Counted from the stretch's first letter, positions 9,868 to 19,123 are shown. The stretch is DNA of 64,000 bases from Neorhizobium galegae bv. orientalis str. HAMBI 540 (GCF_000731315.1 NZ_HG938353.1:310001-374000); one strand, 5' to 3'. Numbers and translations: made by a program. The notes: generated from the letters alone by a model not told the origin.

Positions 9868-10230
9868 ATGAAGAAGTTTCTGGCTTGCGCGCTCCTTCTG
9901 GGCGCAGCATTCGTTACACCTGCGCAGGCGCAAACCGTCCGCGCAGGTATGTACAAGGTCGAGGGCACGAATCTCGACGGTTCCGCCTACAAGGGAACCG
10001 CGAAGATCGCGCTGACCAGTGAAACGACCTGCTCGATCGAATGGAAGACCGGTTCTTCCACGTCCAGCGGCATCTGCATGCTCTATGGCGATTCCTTCGC
10101 CGCCGGTTACGTGCTCGGCAAGGCGGTCGGTCTCGTCGTCTACAAGGTCAATGACGACGGTTCGCTGGAAGGTGCCTGGACGATTTCCGGCAAGGACGGC
10201 TCCGGCACCGAGAACCTGACCCCGCAATGA
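9868..10230 (+). CDS. Small secreted protein of unknown function
   Basis: 120 residues with a clear Sec signal (KKFLACALLLGAAFVTPAQAQ), leaving a mature domain of about 98 residues rich in Gly, Thr and Ser. Visible features are GTNLDGSAYKGTAKIAL, an isolated Cys pair (TTCSIEW and GICMLY) that could form a disulfide, and a GLVVYKVNDDGSLEGAWTI strand-turn-strand pattern suggesting an all-beta periplasmic fold. I do not recognise a named family. GGGGGT lies just upstream of the ATG at 9868; the longer frame from 9829 would bury the signal peptide and is rejected. A perfect palindrome follows the gene. Confidence 0.8.
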   Translation: MKKFLACALLLGAAFVTPAQAQTVRAGMYKVEGTNLDGSAYKGTAKIALTSETTCSIEWKTGSSTSSGICMLYGDSFAAGYVLGKAVGLVVYKVNDDGSLEGAWTISGKDGSGTENLTPQ

Positions 10231-10253
10231 CCTGCTGCTATGGATGAGATTGC

Positions 10254-10277
10254 ATGGCGCCGGTCAACCGGCGCCAT
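10254..10277 (+). terminator. Perfect palindrome after the small secreted protein gene
   Basis: Arms ATGGCGCCGGT and ACCGGCGCCAT, 11 bp, around CA. Only TTTG follows, so it is a plausible but weak intrinsic terminator 24 nt after the stop. Confidence 0.6.
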
Positions 10278-10334
10278 TTGCGTACAGGAGAGCCCGCGTT
10301 ATCTGGTTCCCGCCGATGAAAATGAGGAGAACCG

Positions 10335-10754
10335 ATGCTTTCCACTGATGCGACGCTTTGGCCGATGATCGCGCATGCCGCGCTGGTCTTCTTTCTCTAC
10401 TGGCTTTTGTCGAGACAACGTTTCGAGGCCGTCCAGGCAGGCAGTGCCGAAGCAGGCCATTTCCGCGAAAGCCGGGAAGAGCCGCCCGAGAGCCGCGCCG
10501 TCCATAATAACCTCAAGAACCAGTTCGAACTGCCGGTCCTGTTTTACGCCGTCTGCCTCGTCCTGTACGTCTCGACTGCAGACAATGGCGGCACTGTTGC
10601 GCTCGCCTGGGTCTTCGTCCTGTCCCGATATGCGCATTCCTACGTCCACCTCACCAGCAACCGGCTGCGTTATCGCCGCCCGCTCTTCATGGCCGGCTTT
10701 TTTGCGGTGATGGCGATGTGGGTCTGGCTCGCGGTCTGGTTGGCTCTGAACTAG
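10335..10754 (+). CDS. MAPEG-family membrane protein
   Basis: 139 residues with about four hydrophobic helices. The stretch ESRAVHNNLKNQFELPVLFYA is the MAPEG signature region (conserved R, N, E in the second helix), and LSRYAHSYVHLTSNRLRYR is the matching later loop. MAPEG proteins include glutathione-dependent membrane enzymes; bacterial members of this type have no settled substrate. GAGGAG lies 5-6 nt before the ATG. The gene stands alone between a palindrome and a 250-base stretch in which I see no gene. Confidence 0.82.
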   Translation: MLSTDATLWPMIAHAALVFFLYWLLSRQRFEAVQAGSAEAGHFRESREEPPESRAVHNNLKNQFELPVLFYAVCLVLYVSTADNGGTVALAWVFVLSRYAHSYVHLTSNRLRYRRPLFMAGFFAVMAMWVWLAVWLALN

Positions 10755-11008
10755 GATAATACTTTAGCCTGGCCAGCGCTCGCCATGTTTATGGAGATAG
10801 GCGGGCGAGGCGAGAATGAACGGCTGTACCGCCGCGATCCGTCGAGCCACCGGACGAGCCCGTCACAATCCCCGCGGGCTCCTCCGCTCAAAACGAACTC
10901 ACGAATAAGTGTAATATCCCACACTTCGATCACTCAGTGTTTCATCTGCAAGTGGAAGCTCCTCGTTGTAGATTTCTTCGTCATACAGTCCGCTACGGAG
11001 GAATAGTC

Positions 11009-11893
11009 ATGGACAACGAGACCCCGAAGATTACCCAGGCGATGATCGACGCCTATGACGAATATACCCACCTGACTTTGGACCGCCGTCGCTTCATGGA
11101 AAAGCTGACCCAGCTTGCCGGCTCTGGCGCTGCCGCAGCCGCGATTGCGCCCCTGATCGGCGCCAGTTCTGCCAAGGCCGATATCATTGCCGCCAATGAC
11201 GACCGGCTGACCACGGAGGACGTTACATATCCGGGCGCCGGCGGCGCGACGATGAAGGGTTATCTCGTAAAACCCAAGAATGCCTCCGGCACGCGCGGCG
11301 GCGTCCTCGTCATCCACGAGAACCGCGGGCTCAACGCCCATATCAAGGACGTCGCCCGCCGCATGGCGTTGGAAGGTTTCAATGCGCTCGCAGTCGACTT
11401 CCTGGCGCCCCAGGGCGGTACGCCGGCGGACGAAGAGCAGGCCCGGCAGATGTTCTCCTCGCTGAAGCCCGACGACGTTTCGGCCAACGGGGAGGCAAGC
11501 CGCGCCTATCTCGCCGGCATCAGCGGTGCGAACGGCAAGGTCGGTGCGATCGGCTTCTGCTGGGGTGGCGGCGCGGTCAACAATCTGGCCGTGAAGTCCC
11601 CCAGCCTCAACGCCGGCGTCGCTTATTACGGCGCCCAGCCGAAGGCAGAGGACGTGCCCGCCATCAAGGCGCCGCTGCTGCTGCATTACGGCGGGCTCGA
11701 CGAACGCATCAATGCCGGCATCCCTGCCTTCAGGGCGGCGCTCGAAAAGAACGGCAAGACCTTCGAGATCTTCGTCTACGACGGCGCCAACCACGCCTTC
11801 AACAACGATACGTCGTCCGCCCGCTACGACAAGGCGGCCGCCGATCTCGCCTGGAGCCGCTCGGTGGCGTTCTTCAAGAAGAACCTGGCGTAA
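11009..11893 (+). CDS. Dienelactone hydrolase family protein with Tat-like signal
   Basis: 294 residues. The alpha/beta hydrolase core shows a cysteine nucleophile in GAIGFCWGGGAVNNL, the Asp of LHYGGLDERIN and the His of DGANHAFNND: the Cys-Asp-His triad typical of dienelactone hydrolases. An N-terminal TLDRRRFMEKLTQLAG followed by an Ala-rich stretch ending SSAKA looks like a twin-arginine signal with an unusually long n-region (about 30 residues). ATG 11009 has ACGGAGGA upstream; an open frame from 10937 has no support. Substrate unknown; probably periplasmic. A bidirectional-looking terminator follows. Confidence 0.88.
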   Translation: MDNETPKITQAMIDAYDEYTHLTLDRRRFMEKLTQLAGSGAAAAAIAPLIGASSAKADIIAANDDRLTTEDVTYPGAGGATMKGYLVKPKNASGTRGGVLVIHENRGLNAHIKDVARRMALEGFNALAVDFLAPQGGTPADEEQARQMFSSLKPDDVSANGEASRAYLAGISGANGKVGAIGFCWGGGAVNNLAVKSPSLNAGVAYYGAQPKAEDVPAIKAPLLLHYGGLDERINAGIPAFRAALEKNGKTFEIFVYDGANHAFNNDTSSARYDKAAADLAWSRSVAFFKKNLA

Positions 11894-11951
11894 TCCGGCT
11901 GCAGGTCCGCAAGCCGGCGGTGCTCGCGCCTGGGCGTTGCAATAAACAGGG

Positions 11952-11980
11952 AAGCCGGGGTCCAGCCCCGGCTTTTGTTT
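11952..11980 (+). terminator. Rho-independent terminator between dienelactone hydrolase and ribH
   Basis: AAGCCGGGG pairs with CCCCGGCTT with a short loop, followed by TTTTGTTTT. It lies between convergent genes and fits the plus-strand gene best. Confidence 0.8.
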
Positions 11981-11993
11981 TGGCGCCTATGCG

Positions 11994-12428
11994 TCAGGCG
12001 GCGATGCGTTGCCGCGTATCGACGATCATCTGGGCCGCCTGGGCGGCCTCGCGTCCCTTCTCGACGAAATGCGCGCTGAATATCGATTTGTGGTGCGCGG
12101 TCTCCTGGAAATGATGTGGCGTCAGCGACACCGACAGGACCGGTACTCCCGTATCGAGGCCGGCGCGCATCAATCCATCGACCACCGCCGAAGCCACGAA
12201 ATCGTGCCGATAGATGCCGCCGTCGACGACCAGCGCTGCGGCCACGACCGCGGCATATCTTCCGGTCGCCGCCAGATCGCGCGACATGAGCGGTAGCTCG
12301 AAGGCGCCGGGCACGTCGAAGATATCGACGTTTTCGCTCGGCATGAGCTCGAGGAAGCCTTCGAGAGCCTTGTCGACAATCTCGGAATGCCAGTTTGCTT
12401 TGACGAAAGCGAAGCGGGTGTGTGTCAT
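11994..12428 (-). CDS. ribH: 6,7-dimethyl-8-ribityllumazine synthase (RibH2 type)
   Basis: 144 residues. Condenses 5-amino-6-ribitylaminouracil with dihydroxybutanone phosphate, the penultimate riboflavin step. Recognisable are FAFVKANWHSEIVDKAL, DVPGAFELP (substrate loop) and VSLTPHHFQE, where the His pair replaces the more usual catalytic region of type-I enzymes. The short length and this sequence resemble the second lumazine synthase of Brucella and rhizobia (RibH2). The gene is alone, away from ribBA or ribD genes, and has an FMN riboswitch 80 bases upstream, so flavin levels should control it. Confidence 0.9.
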   Translation of the reverse strand: MTHTRFAFVKANWHSEIVDKALEGFLELMPSENVDIFDVPGAFELPLMSRDLAATGRYAAVVAAALVVDGGIYRHDFVASAVVDGLMRAGLDTGVPVLSVSLTPHHFQETAHHKSIFSAHFVEKGREAAQAAQMIVDTRQRIAA

Positions 12429-12510
12429 GGAATCTCCTTCAGGTTACGACACGGCACCCAAGGCGATCACGCACGTCCGTAGCGCCCGCGGGATGCGGGT
12501 GCTGCACGTC

Positions 12511-12650
12511 CGTTCTCTTTCATCCGGACTGTGACCGTCGGCTCAGGCATCGCACCTGATCTGCTGACCCTTCCATCGGAAGGCGCTCGCGGGCTCACGG
12601 CTCGCGCCGCCTACCGCCGGTGGGGAGTTTCGCCCCGCCCTGAGAACAGG
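12511..12650 (-). promoter_or_regulatory. FMN riboswitch (RFN element) upstream of ribH
   Basis: Minus-strand leader with the full set of RFN landmarks: TTCTCAGGGCGGGGCGAAA, CCCCACCGGCGGTA, AGCCCGCGAGCGC, GTCAGCAGATCAGGTG, GCCGACGGTCACAGTCCGGA, and the closing GAAAGAGAACG. The outer TTCTC/GAGAA helix closes the five-arm structure. About 82 bases separate it from the ribH start; this linker contains GC-rich inverted sequence (around 12483-12500) that could act as expression platform. Binding of FMN would repress ribH. Confidence 0.95.
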
Positions 12651-12699
12651 GCGATTTAGCGTGACCGGTGAGGGGAAGGCAAGGCCGAACTCGTGGCCC

Positions 12700-13650
12700 T
12701 TACCATCCCGGCATCACCTGTGCCGCCCGAGCCCGTGGCATGCGCTGGAACGTTTTGACCTCGCCGTCGAGATCGTCGGGCATCACGGCCGGTGAGATGT
12801 TGTCGAGGCAGGCGGTGATGTGGTCGGTGATGGCGTTCATCAGCGACGGCGAAAGCCCTGGCCGCTTCATCAAGCCGATCTGCACCGGTGGCAGCGGCGG
12901 GAAGCCGTCGGCCGACGACAGCACCTTCATGCCGGTGCGCAGCGCCGATTCCGGCAGCACCGAGACGGCCATGCCGGCAAGCACCGCGGCTGCGACGACC
13001 GTCGAGGACCAGCTTGTGAACAAGATCTGGTATTCGCGTCCGTCCGCATCGAGCGCCGAGCAGGCGAGCTGCCGCCACAGGCAATCGCGGCGACCGACCG
13101 CGAGCGGCACCGGCGCGTCGTCCTTCAGCGGATGGTTGGCTGATCCGACCCAGCAGAGCGGCTCCGTGCGCACAACGTCGGAAATGCGCTGGCGCGGGTT
13201 GTGGGTGACGAGCGCAATGTCGAGTTCGCCACGCGCCATCTTTTCGGCAAGGCTGACGGACGGCTCGCAGACGATATAGAGCTCGACATTCGGGTGGGTC
13301 TTGGCAAAACGGCCGATGATCTCAGGCATGTAGCGGTCGGCATAGTCGTCCGGCGTGCCGATCCGGAGCGTGCCCTCGAGACGGTTGTCGTCGAAGGCGG
13401 CGATCGCCTCGTTGTTGAGGCGAATGATGCGCCGCGCATAGTTCAGGAGCTTCTCGCCCTCGGCCGTCAGCCGGTTGCCGCGGCCGTCCTTGGCAAACAG
13501 CTGCTTGCCGATCCGTTCCTCGAGCCGACGCATCTGCATCGAAACGGCGGACTGGGTCTTGAACACCCGATCGGCAGCCTTGGTGAAACTGCCGGTGTCG
13601 ACGATGGAAATAAAGGTATGCAGCTGGTCGATATCAAGCGGAGCGGACAT
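12700..13650 (-). CDS. LysR-family transcriptional regulator (possible LsrB/VtlR orthologue)
   Basis: 316 residues. Winged HTH at 1-65 (DIDQLHTFISIVDTGSFTKA, then QSAVSMQMRRLEERIGKQLF) and a LysR substrate domain at about 92-290 starting GTLRIGTPDDYADRYMPEII. LysR proteins bind DNA as tetramers and respond to a small ligand. A DUF1127 gene is transcribed away from it, 195 bases apart. In Brucella and Agrobacterium the regulators VtlR/LsrB control small DUF1127 genes, so orthology is possible, but that rests on context and my recollection of the family. Three Cys residues in the ligand domain (CEPS, CLWRQLAC) could allow redox sensing. Confidence 0.88.
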   Translation of the reverse strand: MSAPLDIDQLHTFISIVDTGSFTKAADRVFKTQSAVSMQMRRLEERIGKQLFAKDGRGNRLTAEGEKLLNYARRIIRLNNEAIAAFDDNRLEGTLRIGTPDDYADRYMPEIIGRFAKTHPNVELYIVCEPSVSLAEKMARGELDIALVTHNPRQRISDVVRTEPLCWVGSANHPLKDDAPVPLAVGRRDCLWRQLACSALDADGREYQILFTSWSSTVVAAAVLAGMAVSVLPESALRTGMKVLSSADGFPPLPPVQIGLMKRPGLSPSLMNAITDHITACLDNISPAVMPDDLDGEVKTFQRMPRARAAQVMPGW

Positions 13651-13784
13651 GAGAGTGACCCATCAGAGAGGTTGATGCTAATCATTAGAAACATTCGTTG
13701 GACTGATCAATAGTTTTTCCGCGATAAGGGGATCGCAAATCAAAATCGAAGGGTGCTTCTTCCCTGAGCGCCCAACCCGGGCAG

Positions 13785-13811
13785 CCCTTCCGTCGGACCT
13801 CCACGGAAGGG
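13785..13811 (+). promoter_or_regulatory. Perfect stem-loop in the leader of the DUF1127 gene
   Basis: CCCTTCCGT (13785-13793) and ACGGAAGGG (13803-13811) form nine perfect pairs around a 9-nt loop, 34 bases before the DUF1127 ATG. No T-run follows, so it looks like a leader hairpin rather than a terminator. Confidence 0.55.
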
Positions 13812-13845
13812 ATGGCCTTTCTCGTGCCTGCGAAAGGATACATCA

Positions 13846-14145
13846 ATGAGCACGACCGACTGCGGAACTGAACTCGATCTGGTTCACGAGGAGCGCGGCA
13901 CGCAAGGCCGTCTGGCTGTCGTGATGCTGCGAACGAAATCCGTGTGGCGTGCCTTTCGCAATCGTTTGGCGAGCAATCGCCTCCATGATCTCGACGACCG
14001 CCAGCTCAACGATATCGGCATCACACGGCATGATGTGGTGATGGCGCTCAATCGGTCCGGCGTGCTGGACGATCCGTCTCTGCTTCTGTCGCGCTCCGCC
14101 CGCGAGCGTGCGCGGCATCGCTTCGCAAGGCCGGCCAATCGCTGA
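13846..14145 (+). CDS. DUF1127 small protein
   Basis: 99 residues, with the DUF1127 core at about 35-70: LASNRLHDLDDRQLNDIGITRHDV. This basic, Arg-rich fold binds RNA or regulates stress and phosphate responses in some alphaproteobacteria (short DUF1127 proteins of Agrobacterium are known to affect RNA turnover). Here the domain has a 30-residue N-terminal and a 28-residue Arg-rich C-terminal extension. GAAAGGA lies upstream of the ATG. It is divergent from the LysR regulator and followed by a strong terminator, so it is probably a direct target of that regulator. Confidence 0.85.
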   Translation: MSTTDCGTELDLVHEERGTQGRLAVVMLRTKSVWRAFRNRLASNRLHDLDDRQLNDIGITRHDVVMALNRSGVLDDPSLLLSRSARERARHRFARPANR

Positions 14146-14195
14146 TCTTGCCTGACTTTTTCCCCGCAGGGTGATAGCCAATAGCCCTGCTGCTT

Positions 14196-14228
14196 GCCCG
14201 GCCGGTCGATCCGTGCCGGGCTTTTTTT
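14196..14228 (+). terminator. Rho-independent terminator after DUF1127 gene
   Basis: GCCCGGC (14196-14202) pairs with GCCGGGC (14215-14221), followed by seven T (14222-14228). The T-run runs into the stop codon of the convergent DUF937 gene. Confidence 0.85.
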
Positions 14229-15132
14229 ATTTGGAAGGCTTCGGAGCGGCAGGCGTCGCCGCCGGCTCGGCATTGGCGCCTGTGCCATTGCGCAGATAGG
14301 TGTCGAAGATCGCTTCCATGTTTTTCTGGTAGCTTTTCTGCACTTCAAGTCCGCTGTCGAACATGTTGTTCAGCACGTCGCGATAGGGATTAGCCTCGGC
14401 CGCCGGTGCGTCCTTGGGCTTTTCCGGGGCAGGGGCGGCTGTGTTGCTCGGGGTCGCGAACGCGCTGCCCATCATGTCCTGGAAAGCCTTGGCAAACGGA
14501 TTGTCGGCAAACGGGTTCCCTGTTGAAGGCTGCGGCTGCTCCGGCTTGTCGAGCCCCCACATGGAACGCATCGCCTGGGCAAAGGGATTGTCGAAGGGAT
14601 TGGCCGCCGATTGCGGTTTCGCCTTCGGCTGCAGGCCCATGCTTTCCAGCCATTGCTGCTGCATCTGGCCGATGGGAGAGGCGGCGAACGCTTCGTTGGC
14701 GCCGGTCATCTGACCGCTCATCTGCTTGAACAGCCCGCCCATCAATGTGTCGGCCATGGCCGGCATCATCTTCTTGAAAACTTCCTGGCCGATCCCTGTG
14801 AGCTGTTCGGCCTGCGCCGCGATCGCGCGGGAGACTTCCTTGGAGCCGAACAGCTTTTCGAGCACCGCATTGCCGTCCATCGTGCCCTGCGGCGTGAAGG
14901 TCTTGGTCAGGTCCTCGAAATATTTGGAGTAAGCGCCGGAGACCATGCTGCTCATCAGCGAGGTCAGATCATAAGGGTTGGCGCTGGTGCGCTTGAGGCC
15001 GGAGGAAAATGCGGGCATCAGTGCCGCCATCGCCTGGGTGGCCTGCTCTTGGGCCAGATTGAACTGCTTGGCAATCGCGTCCATGCCTGTGCCGTTCTGA
15101 GCCCTGAGCATCATGTCGAACAGTGGCAGCAT
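14227..15132 (-). CDS. DUF937 domain protein
   Basis: 301 residues. The first 150 fit DUF937: LPLFDMMLRAQNGTGMDAIA, then an FNLAQEQATQAMAALMPAFS helix pair, a helical repeat found in several bacterial proteins of unknown role. The second half is different: Pro/Asn-rich with three copies of an NPF-type repeat (ANPFDNPFAQAM, GNPFADNPFAKAFQDMM), then Ala/Pro-rich low complexity. No signal peptide. The start at 15132 is set by GAAAGGA 7 nt upstream; the frame runs back to 15165 without ribosome site. Its terminal codon touches the terminator of the opposing DUF1127 gene. Confidence 0.8.
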   Translation of the reverse strand: MLPLFDMMLRAQNGTGMDAIAKQFNLAQEQATQAMAALMPAFSSGLKRTSANPYDLTSLMSSMVSGAYSKYFEDLTKTFTPQGTMDGNAVLEKLFGSKEVSRAIAAQAEQLTGIGQEVFKKMMPAMADTLMGGLFKQMSGQMTGANEAFAASPIGQMQQQWLESMGLQPKAKPQSAANPFDNPFAQAMRSMWGLDKPEQPQPSTGNPFADNPFAKAFQDMMGSAFATPSNTAAPAPEKPKDAPAAEANPYRDVLNNMFDSGLEVQKSYQKNMEAIFDTYLRNGTGANAEPAATPAAPKPSK

Positions 15133-15221
15133 GGAGAATCCTTTCCGGTTAGGGTGATGCACCACTATATCTGGAAAGTGCTGAACGGAAACCGGTTTTT
15201 AGAACCGATCTCAATCTCGCA

Positions 15222-16595
15222 TCAATATTGGTAATCCTCGAACACTGGCTCGACCGAACCGTTCCAGCGACCGTGGTAGAGAGACAGCATGTCGTCTGCC
15301 ATGGTCGTCTTCTTGGCGAGCACTTCGTCAAGCGGTTGCAGGAAGATGCTTTCGTCCTGGCCTTCGCCGTTCAGCCGCGCCCGCGCCTTCAAACCCGCCT
15401 TGGAGATCGCCACCGCCTCGCGGGCGACGTCGAGCACCGACTTGCCCTTGATTTCAGCCTTCAGGCCCTTCGCCGGCACGGCATCGCGCATGGCGATGAC
15501 GTCCTCGACCGTCCAGTCGGCGGTCAGCGTTTCGGCGTCGGCAAGCGCCGCATCGTCATAAAGCAGGCCGACCCAGAAGGCGGGCAACGCACAGATCCGC
15601 CGCCACGGGCCGCCATCGGCGCCGCGCATTTCGAGGAAACGCTTCAGACGAACGTCGGGGAAGAGGGTGGAAAGGTGGTTGGTCCAGTCGCCCATGGTCG
15701 GCTCCCAGTCCTTGATCTCGCCTTTCAGCGCGCCGTTCATGAACTGGCGGAAGGTGACATGCGTGCAGTCGTGATACTTGCCGTCGCGGACGACGAAATA
15801 CATCGGCGCGTCGAGCGCCCACTCCACGTAGTCGGCAAAACCGAAATCCTGCCTGAACACGAAGGGCAGCACGCCGGAGCGCCGGTTGTCGGTATCGCGC
15901 CAGATATCGCCGCGCCAGGAGACCAACCCGTTCGGCTTGCTTTCGGTGAACGGGGAGGACGCAAACAGCGCTGTCGCGATCGACTGCAGCTTCATCGACA
16001 CGCGCATCTTGGCGGCCATGTCCTCTTCCGAGGAGAAGTCGAGGTTCACTTGGATCGTGCAGGTGCGGTACATCATGTCGAGGCCTTTTGTGCCGACCTT
16101 CGGCATGTAGCGCGTCATGATGTCGTAGCGGGATTTCGGCATGCGCGGGGTTTCCGCGAGCGTCCATTTCGGGCTGCCGCCGATGCCGAGAAAACGGATG
16201 CCCATCGGTTCTGCGATCTCGCGCAGAACCGCGAGATGCTGGTTCGATTCCCGACAGGTCTGGTGGATGCTCTCGACCGGCGCGCCGGAAAGCTCGAACT
16301 GACCGCCGGGCTCGATGGAAATCGCGCCCATGCCGGACTGTTCGCCGAGCCCGATGATGTTCTCGCCGTCCATGATCGGCTCCCAGCCGAGCTTCTTTTC
16401 CATGCCTTTCAGCAGGGCGGAAATACTGGCATCGCCGAAATAGGGAACCGGGCTGTTGTCCGCCCGGAAAAAGGCGAATTTCTCATGCTCCGTGCCGATG
16501 CGGAAATCTTGCCTCGGCCGAGCTCCCTTCGCCAGGTAGGCGGAAAGCTCGGACACCGAGGTCAGCGGTGTCTGGTCGGTCGTATCGCGGGCCAT
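15222..16595 (-). CDS. gshA: Glutamate-cysteine ligase, plant/alphaproteobacterial type
   Basis: 457 residues. Joins Glu and Cys in the first step of glutathione synthesis. The GCS2 family features are FRIGTEHEKFAFF (residues 31-43), ISIEPGGQFELSGAP (catalytic metal site), CTIQVNLDFSSEEDM, and GLVSWRGDIWRDTDNRRSG. This is the type shared by plants and rhizobia, not the E. coli GshA form. In plants activity is set by a redox switch; whether the Cys residues here do the same is unknown. It is a single gene, 90 bases upstream of DUF937 on the same strand. Confidence 0.95.
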   Translation of the reverse strand: MARDTTDQTPLTSVSELSAYLAKGARPRQDFRIGTEHEKFAFFRADNSPVPYFGDASISALLKGMEKKLGWEPIMDGENIIGLGEQSGMGAISIEPGGQFELSGAPVESIHQTCRESNQHLAVLREIAEPMGIRFLGIGGSPKWTLAETPRMPKSRYDIMTRYMPKVGTKGLDMMYRTCTIQVNLDFSSEEDMAAKMRVSMKLQSIATALFASSPFTESKPNGLVSWRGDIWRDTDNRRSGVLPFVFRQDFGFADYVEWALDAPMYFVVRDGKYHDCTHVTFRQFMNGALKGEIKDWEPTMGDWTNHLSTLFPDVRLKRFLEMRGADGGPWRRICALPAFWVGLLYDDAALADAETLTADWTVEDVIAMRDAVPAKGLKAEIKGKSVLDVAREAVAISKAGLKARARLNGEGQDESIFLQPLDEVLAKKTTMADDMLSLYHGRWNGSVEPVFEDYQY

Positions 16596-16722
16596 GAAAA
16601 TTACCTTGCTCGGAATGCCTGATCTAGACGGATAGCCGGCTGATTGGACCGGATTGATGTGCGCTGCAAGTGAATTTCTTTCAAGATAGATTCAGAATTT
16701 CAAGGCCGTCATGTCAAGCGGG

Positions 16723-17460
16723 TCACCGCCAGTCGCCGACCGCTGCCTGGATCACTGCGAGCGCCGCGACCGCGGCCGTATCTGCCCTTAATATCCGGGG
16801 CCCGAGCGGTATCGCGGTGACGAAGGAAAGCGAACGCAGCCGTTCCCTTTCCTCGTCCGAAAATCCGCCTTCCGGCCCCACCAGCAGCGCCAGCTTTGTC
16901 TCTGTGATTGCCGAAAGGATCGGCAGCGGGTTCTGGCCCTCGTCGCCTTCGTCGCAGAAGATGATGCGCCGATCGTGGGGCCAGCTGTCGAGCAGGTCGC
17001 CGAGCTTCTTCGGCGGCGCGACCTCCGGCACCGACAAAATGCCGCACTGCTCGGCGGCCTCCACCACATTCGCCTGAAGCCGGTCCATGCTGGTGATCTT
17101 GCCCTGCACATGCTGGGTCATGACCGGCTGGATGAACCCAGCCCCCATCTCGACCGCCTTCTGCACCAGATAATCGAGGCGGCCGACCTTTAGCGGCGCG
17201 AAAAGATAATGCAGGTCGGAGACCGGCGGCTGCGGCCGGGTTTCCTCGATTGCTTCCAGCACGATCTTCTTGCGGGTCGGATAGGTGATCCTGGCCTTCC
17301 ATTCGCCGTTGCGGCCGTTGAAGAGCAGGATTGCCGAACCTTCCTCCATCCTCAGCACGTTGGCGAGATAGTTGAACTGCTCCGAGGACACTTCATGGCG
17401 GGCACCGGCGCCGAGCGGCGCCTCGATGAACAGCCTCTGCATCCGGAAATTGGCGCGCAT
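16723..17460 (-). CDS. rsmE: 16S rRNA (uracil1498-N3)-methyltransferase RsmE
   Basis: 245 residues, normal length. N-terminal PUA-like domain (LSxVLR-type motif [20 protein letters not shown]) followed by a SPOUT domain with the SAM knot: [19 protein letters not shown], then [18 protein letters not shown]. It methylates N3 of U1498 in 16S rRNA. It starts 14 nt after the PiT transporter stop on the same strand and may be transcribed with it. Confidence 0.95.
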   Translation of the reverse strand: MRANFRMQRLFIEAPLGAGARHEVSSEQFNYLANVLRMEEGSAILLFNGRNGEWKARITYPTRKKIVLEAIEETRPQPPVSDLHYLFAPLKVGRLDYLVQKAVEMGAGFIQPVMTQHVQGKITSMDRLQANVVEAAEQCGILSVPEVAPPKKLGDLLDSWPHDRRIIFCDEGDEGQNPLPILSAITETKLALLVGPEGGFSDEERERLRSLSFVTAIPLGPRILRADTAAVAALAVIQAAVGDWR

Positions 17461-17474
17461 GGAAACCTCGAAGC

Positions 17475-18980
17475 CTAGACGAACAGCGCGAACATAGCGG
17501 TGGCGATCAGCGCCGCAAGGGTGGCGGCCGCCGGAAGCGTGATCGTCCAGGCGGCTATGATGCTCAGGAAATGCGAGCGCCGCACCAGGTAACGCCGTTT
17601 CAGCTCGTCGTCATTGCGTTCGAAAGGCTCGGTGGTATCGAGATCCTTGCCGGCCCGCACCCGCATGTATTCGAAGCGGCGGCGGGAATGGCGGGTATAC
17701 CATTCGCGGAAGAAGCCGACGCCGAACACCGCACCGATGGCGATATGGGTAGAGGAGACCGGCAGTCCGATCCATGAGGCAACGATCACGGTCAGGGCCG
17801 TCGACAGCGAGACGCAATAGGCGCGCATCGGATTGAGCTTGGTGATTTCCGCGCCGACCAGCCGCACCAGTTTCGGGCCGTAAAGCAGCAGGCCGAGCGA
17901 GATGCCGAGGCCGCCGATGATCAGTTCCCAGAGCGGAATGTGCACGCCGGCCGAAATGCCCCTTTGCGCCGCCGAAACGATTGCGGCAAGCGGACCGATG
18001 GCGTTCGAAACGTCATTGGCACCATGCGCGAACGAGAGCAGCGCCGCAGAAAGGATGAGCGGAATGCGGAAGAGCGTGCGAAGCGACTGGTTGCGGTTTT
18101 CGAGCCCTTCGGCCTGCCGGGCGATCACCGGGATCAGCAGTCGCCAGGCGGCGAGGCCCGTCAACAGGGCGACGAGCGTCGCGACCGGCGCCGAGACGTC
18201 CACCAGCTCTCCCAGCCCGAGCAGTGCCAGATAGCCTGCAAAGGCGCCGGTCATCACGCCGATCAGCACCGGCACCCATTTTTTCGCCGCGGCGATCTTG
18301 TCCTCGCGGTAGATGATGGTTTCCTTGACGAAGAACAGGAAGGCAGCGGCGATGACGGCGCCGAGAAGCGGGGAAAAGACCCAGCTTGCGGTGATGCCGG
18401 CGATCGTTCCCCAGTTTACCGCGGAAAGTCCGGCGGCCGCGATCCCGGCCCCCATGACCCCGCCGACGATCGAATGGGTGGTGGAAATCGGTGCGCCGAG
18501 CCAGGTCGCGACGTTGATCAGCACCGCGGCCGAGAGGAGTGCCGCCATCATCGCCCATATCAGCACGTCGGGGCTGGTGATCATGCCGCCCTGCATGATG
18601 CCGTTGGCGATCGTGTTGGCGACGCCTCGGCCGGCGATCACGGCACCTGCTACTTCGAAGACGGCCGCAAGCCCGAGGCCGAAGGTCATGGTCATGGCAC
18701 GGGCGCCGACGGCCGCGCCGATATTGTTGGTGACGTCGTTGGCGCCGATGTTCATCGCCATGTAGGCAGCGAGCCCGGAAGCGGCGATGACGACGACGGC
18801 GCCGGGTTTGCCCGTCACATAAGCGGCTGCAAAGATGGCGACGAGGATGATGAACAGCAGCGCCGTTCCCGGTGCAGCAAGCCCGCGCGACATCTGCCGA
18901 GCGGCTTCCTCCACGGAGGAGAATTTCTCCAAATCCTTGTCGAGCGTCGGCTTCGCCAGGCGCGGCCTTCTTTGGCCCAT
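17475..18980 (-). CDS. PiT-family inorganic phosphate transporter
   Basis: 501 residues with 10-12 membrane helices. The two inverted PHO4 repeats are marked by [15 protein letters not shown] and [15 protein letters not shown]. These proteins are low-affinity, proton- or sodium-coupled phosphate (metal-phosphate) symporters of the inner membrane. An N-terminal cytosolic segment of about 35 residues precedes the first helix. The ATG at 18980 has AAGGA 7 nt upstream; the 25 extra residues of the longer frame are not supported. No PhoU-like gene (often partnered with pit) is seen beside it; rsmE follows instead. Confidence 0.92.
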   Translation of the reverse strand: MGQRRPRLAKPTLDKDLEKFSSVEEAARQMSRGLAAPGTALLFIILVAIFAAAYVTGKPGAVVVIAASGLAAYMAMNIGANDVTNNIGAAVGARAMTMTFGLGLAAVFEVAGAVIAGRGVANTIANGIMQGGMITSPDVLIWAMMAALLSAAVLINVATWLGAPISTTHSIVGGVMGAGIAAAGLSAVNWGTIAGITASWVFSPLLGAVIAAAFLFFVKETIIYREDKIAAAKKWVPVLIGVMTGAFAGYLALLGLGELVDVSAPVATLVALLTGLAAWRLLIPVIARQAEGLENRNQSLRTLFRIPLILSAALLSFAHGANDVSNAIGPLAAIVSAAQRGISAGVHIPLWELIIGGLGISLGLLLYGPKLVRLVGAEITKLNPMRAYCVSLSTALTVIVASWIGLPVSSTHIAIGAVFGVGFFREWYTRHSRRRFEYMRVRAGKDLDTTEPFERNDDELKRRYLVRRSHFLSIIAAWTITLPAAATLAALIATAMFALFV

Positions 18981-19123
18981 ATCTCCATCCTTGGGTGAAA
19001 AGTGAGGCGCGAGAACGGAACTTGCCTGCCGTCTCCGCCTCGCGGAAGAAATCAATGCCTATCGCTTAATAGCGCGCGCAGGCGAAGGCAATATTGCCGA
19101 ATTGGGAAGATGCTTCAAAGCAC

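Noticed and set aside
17940..18998. 352-residue plus-strand frame opposite the PiT gene
   Set aside because: Mirror of an intact membrane transporter; composition is Gly/Arg/His-rich as expected for a shadow.
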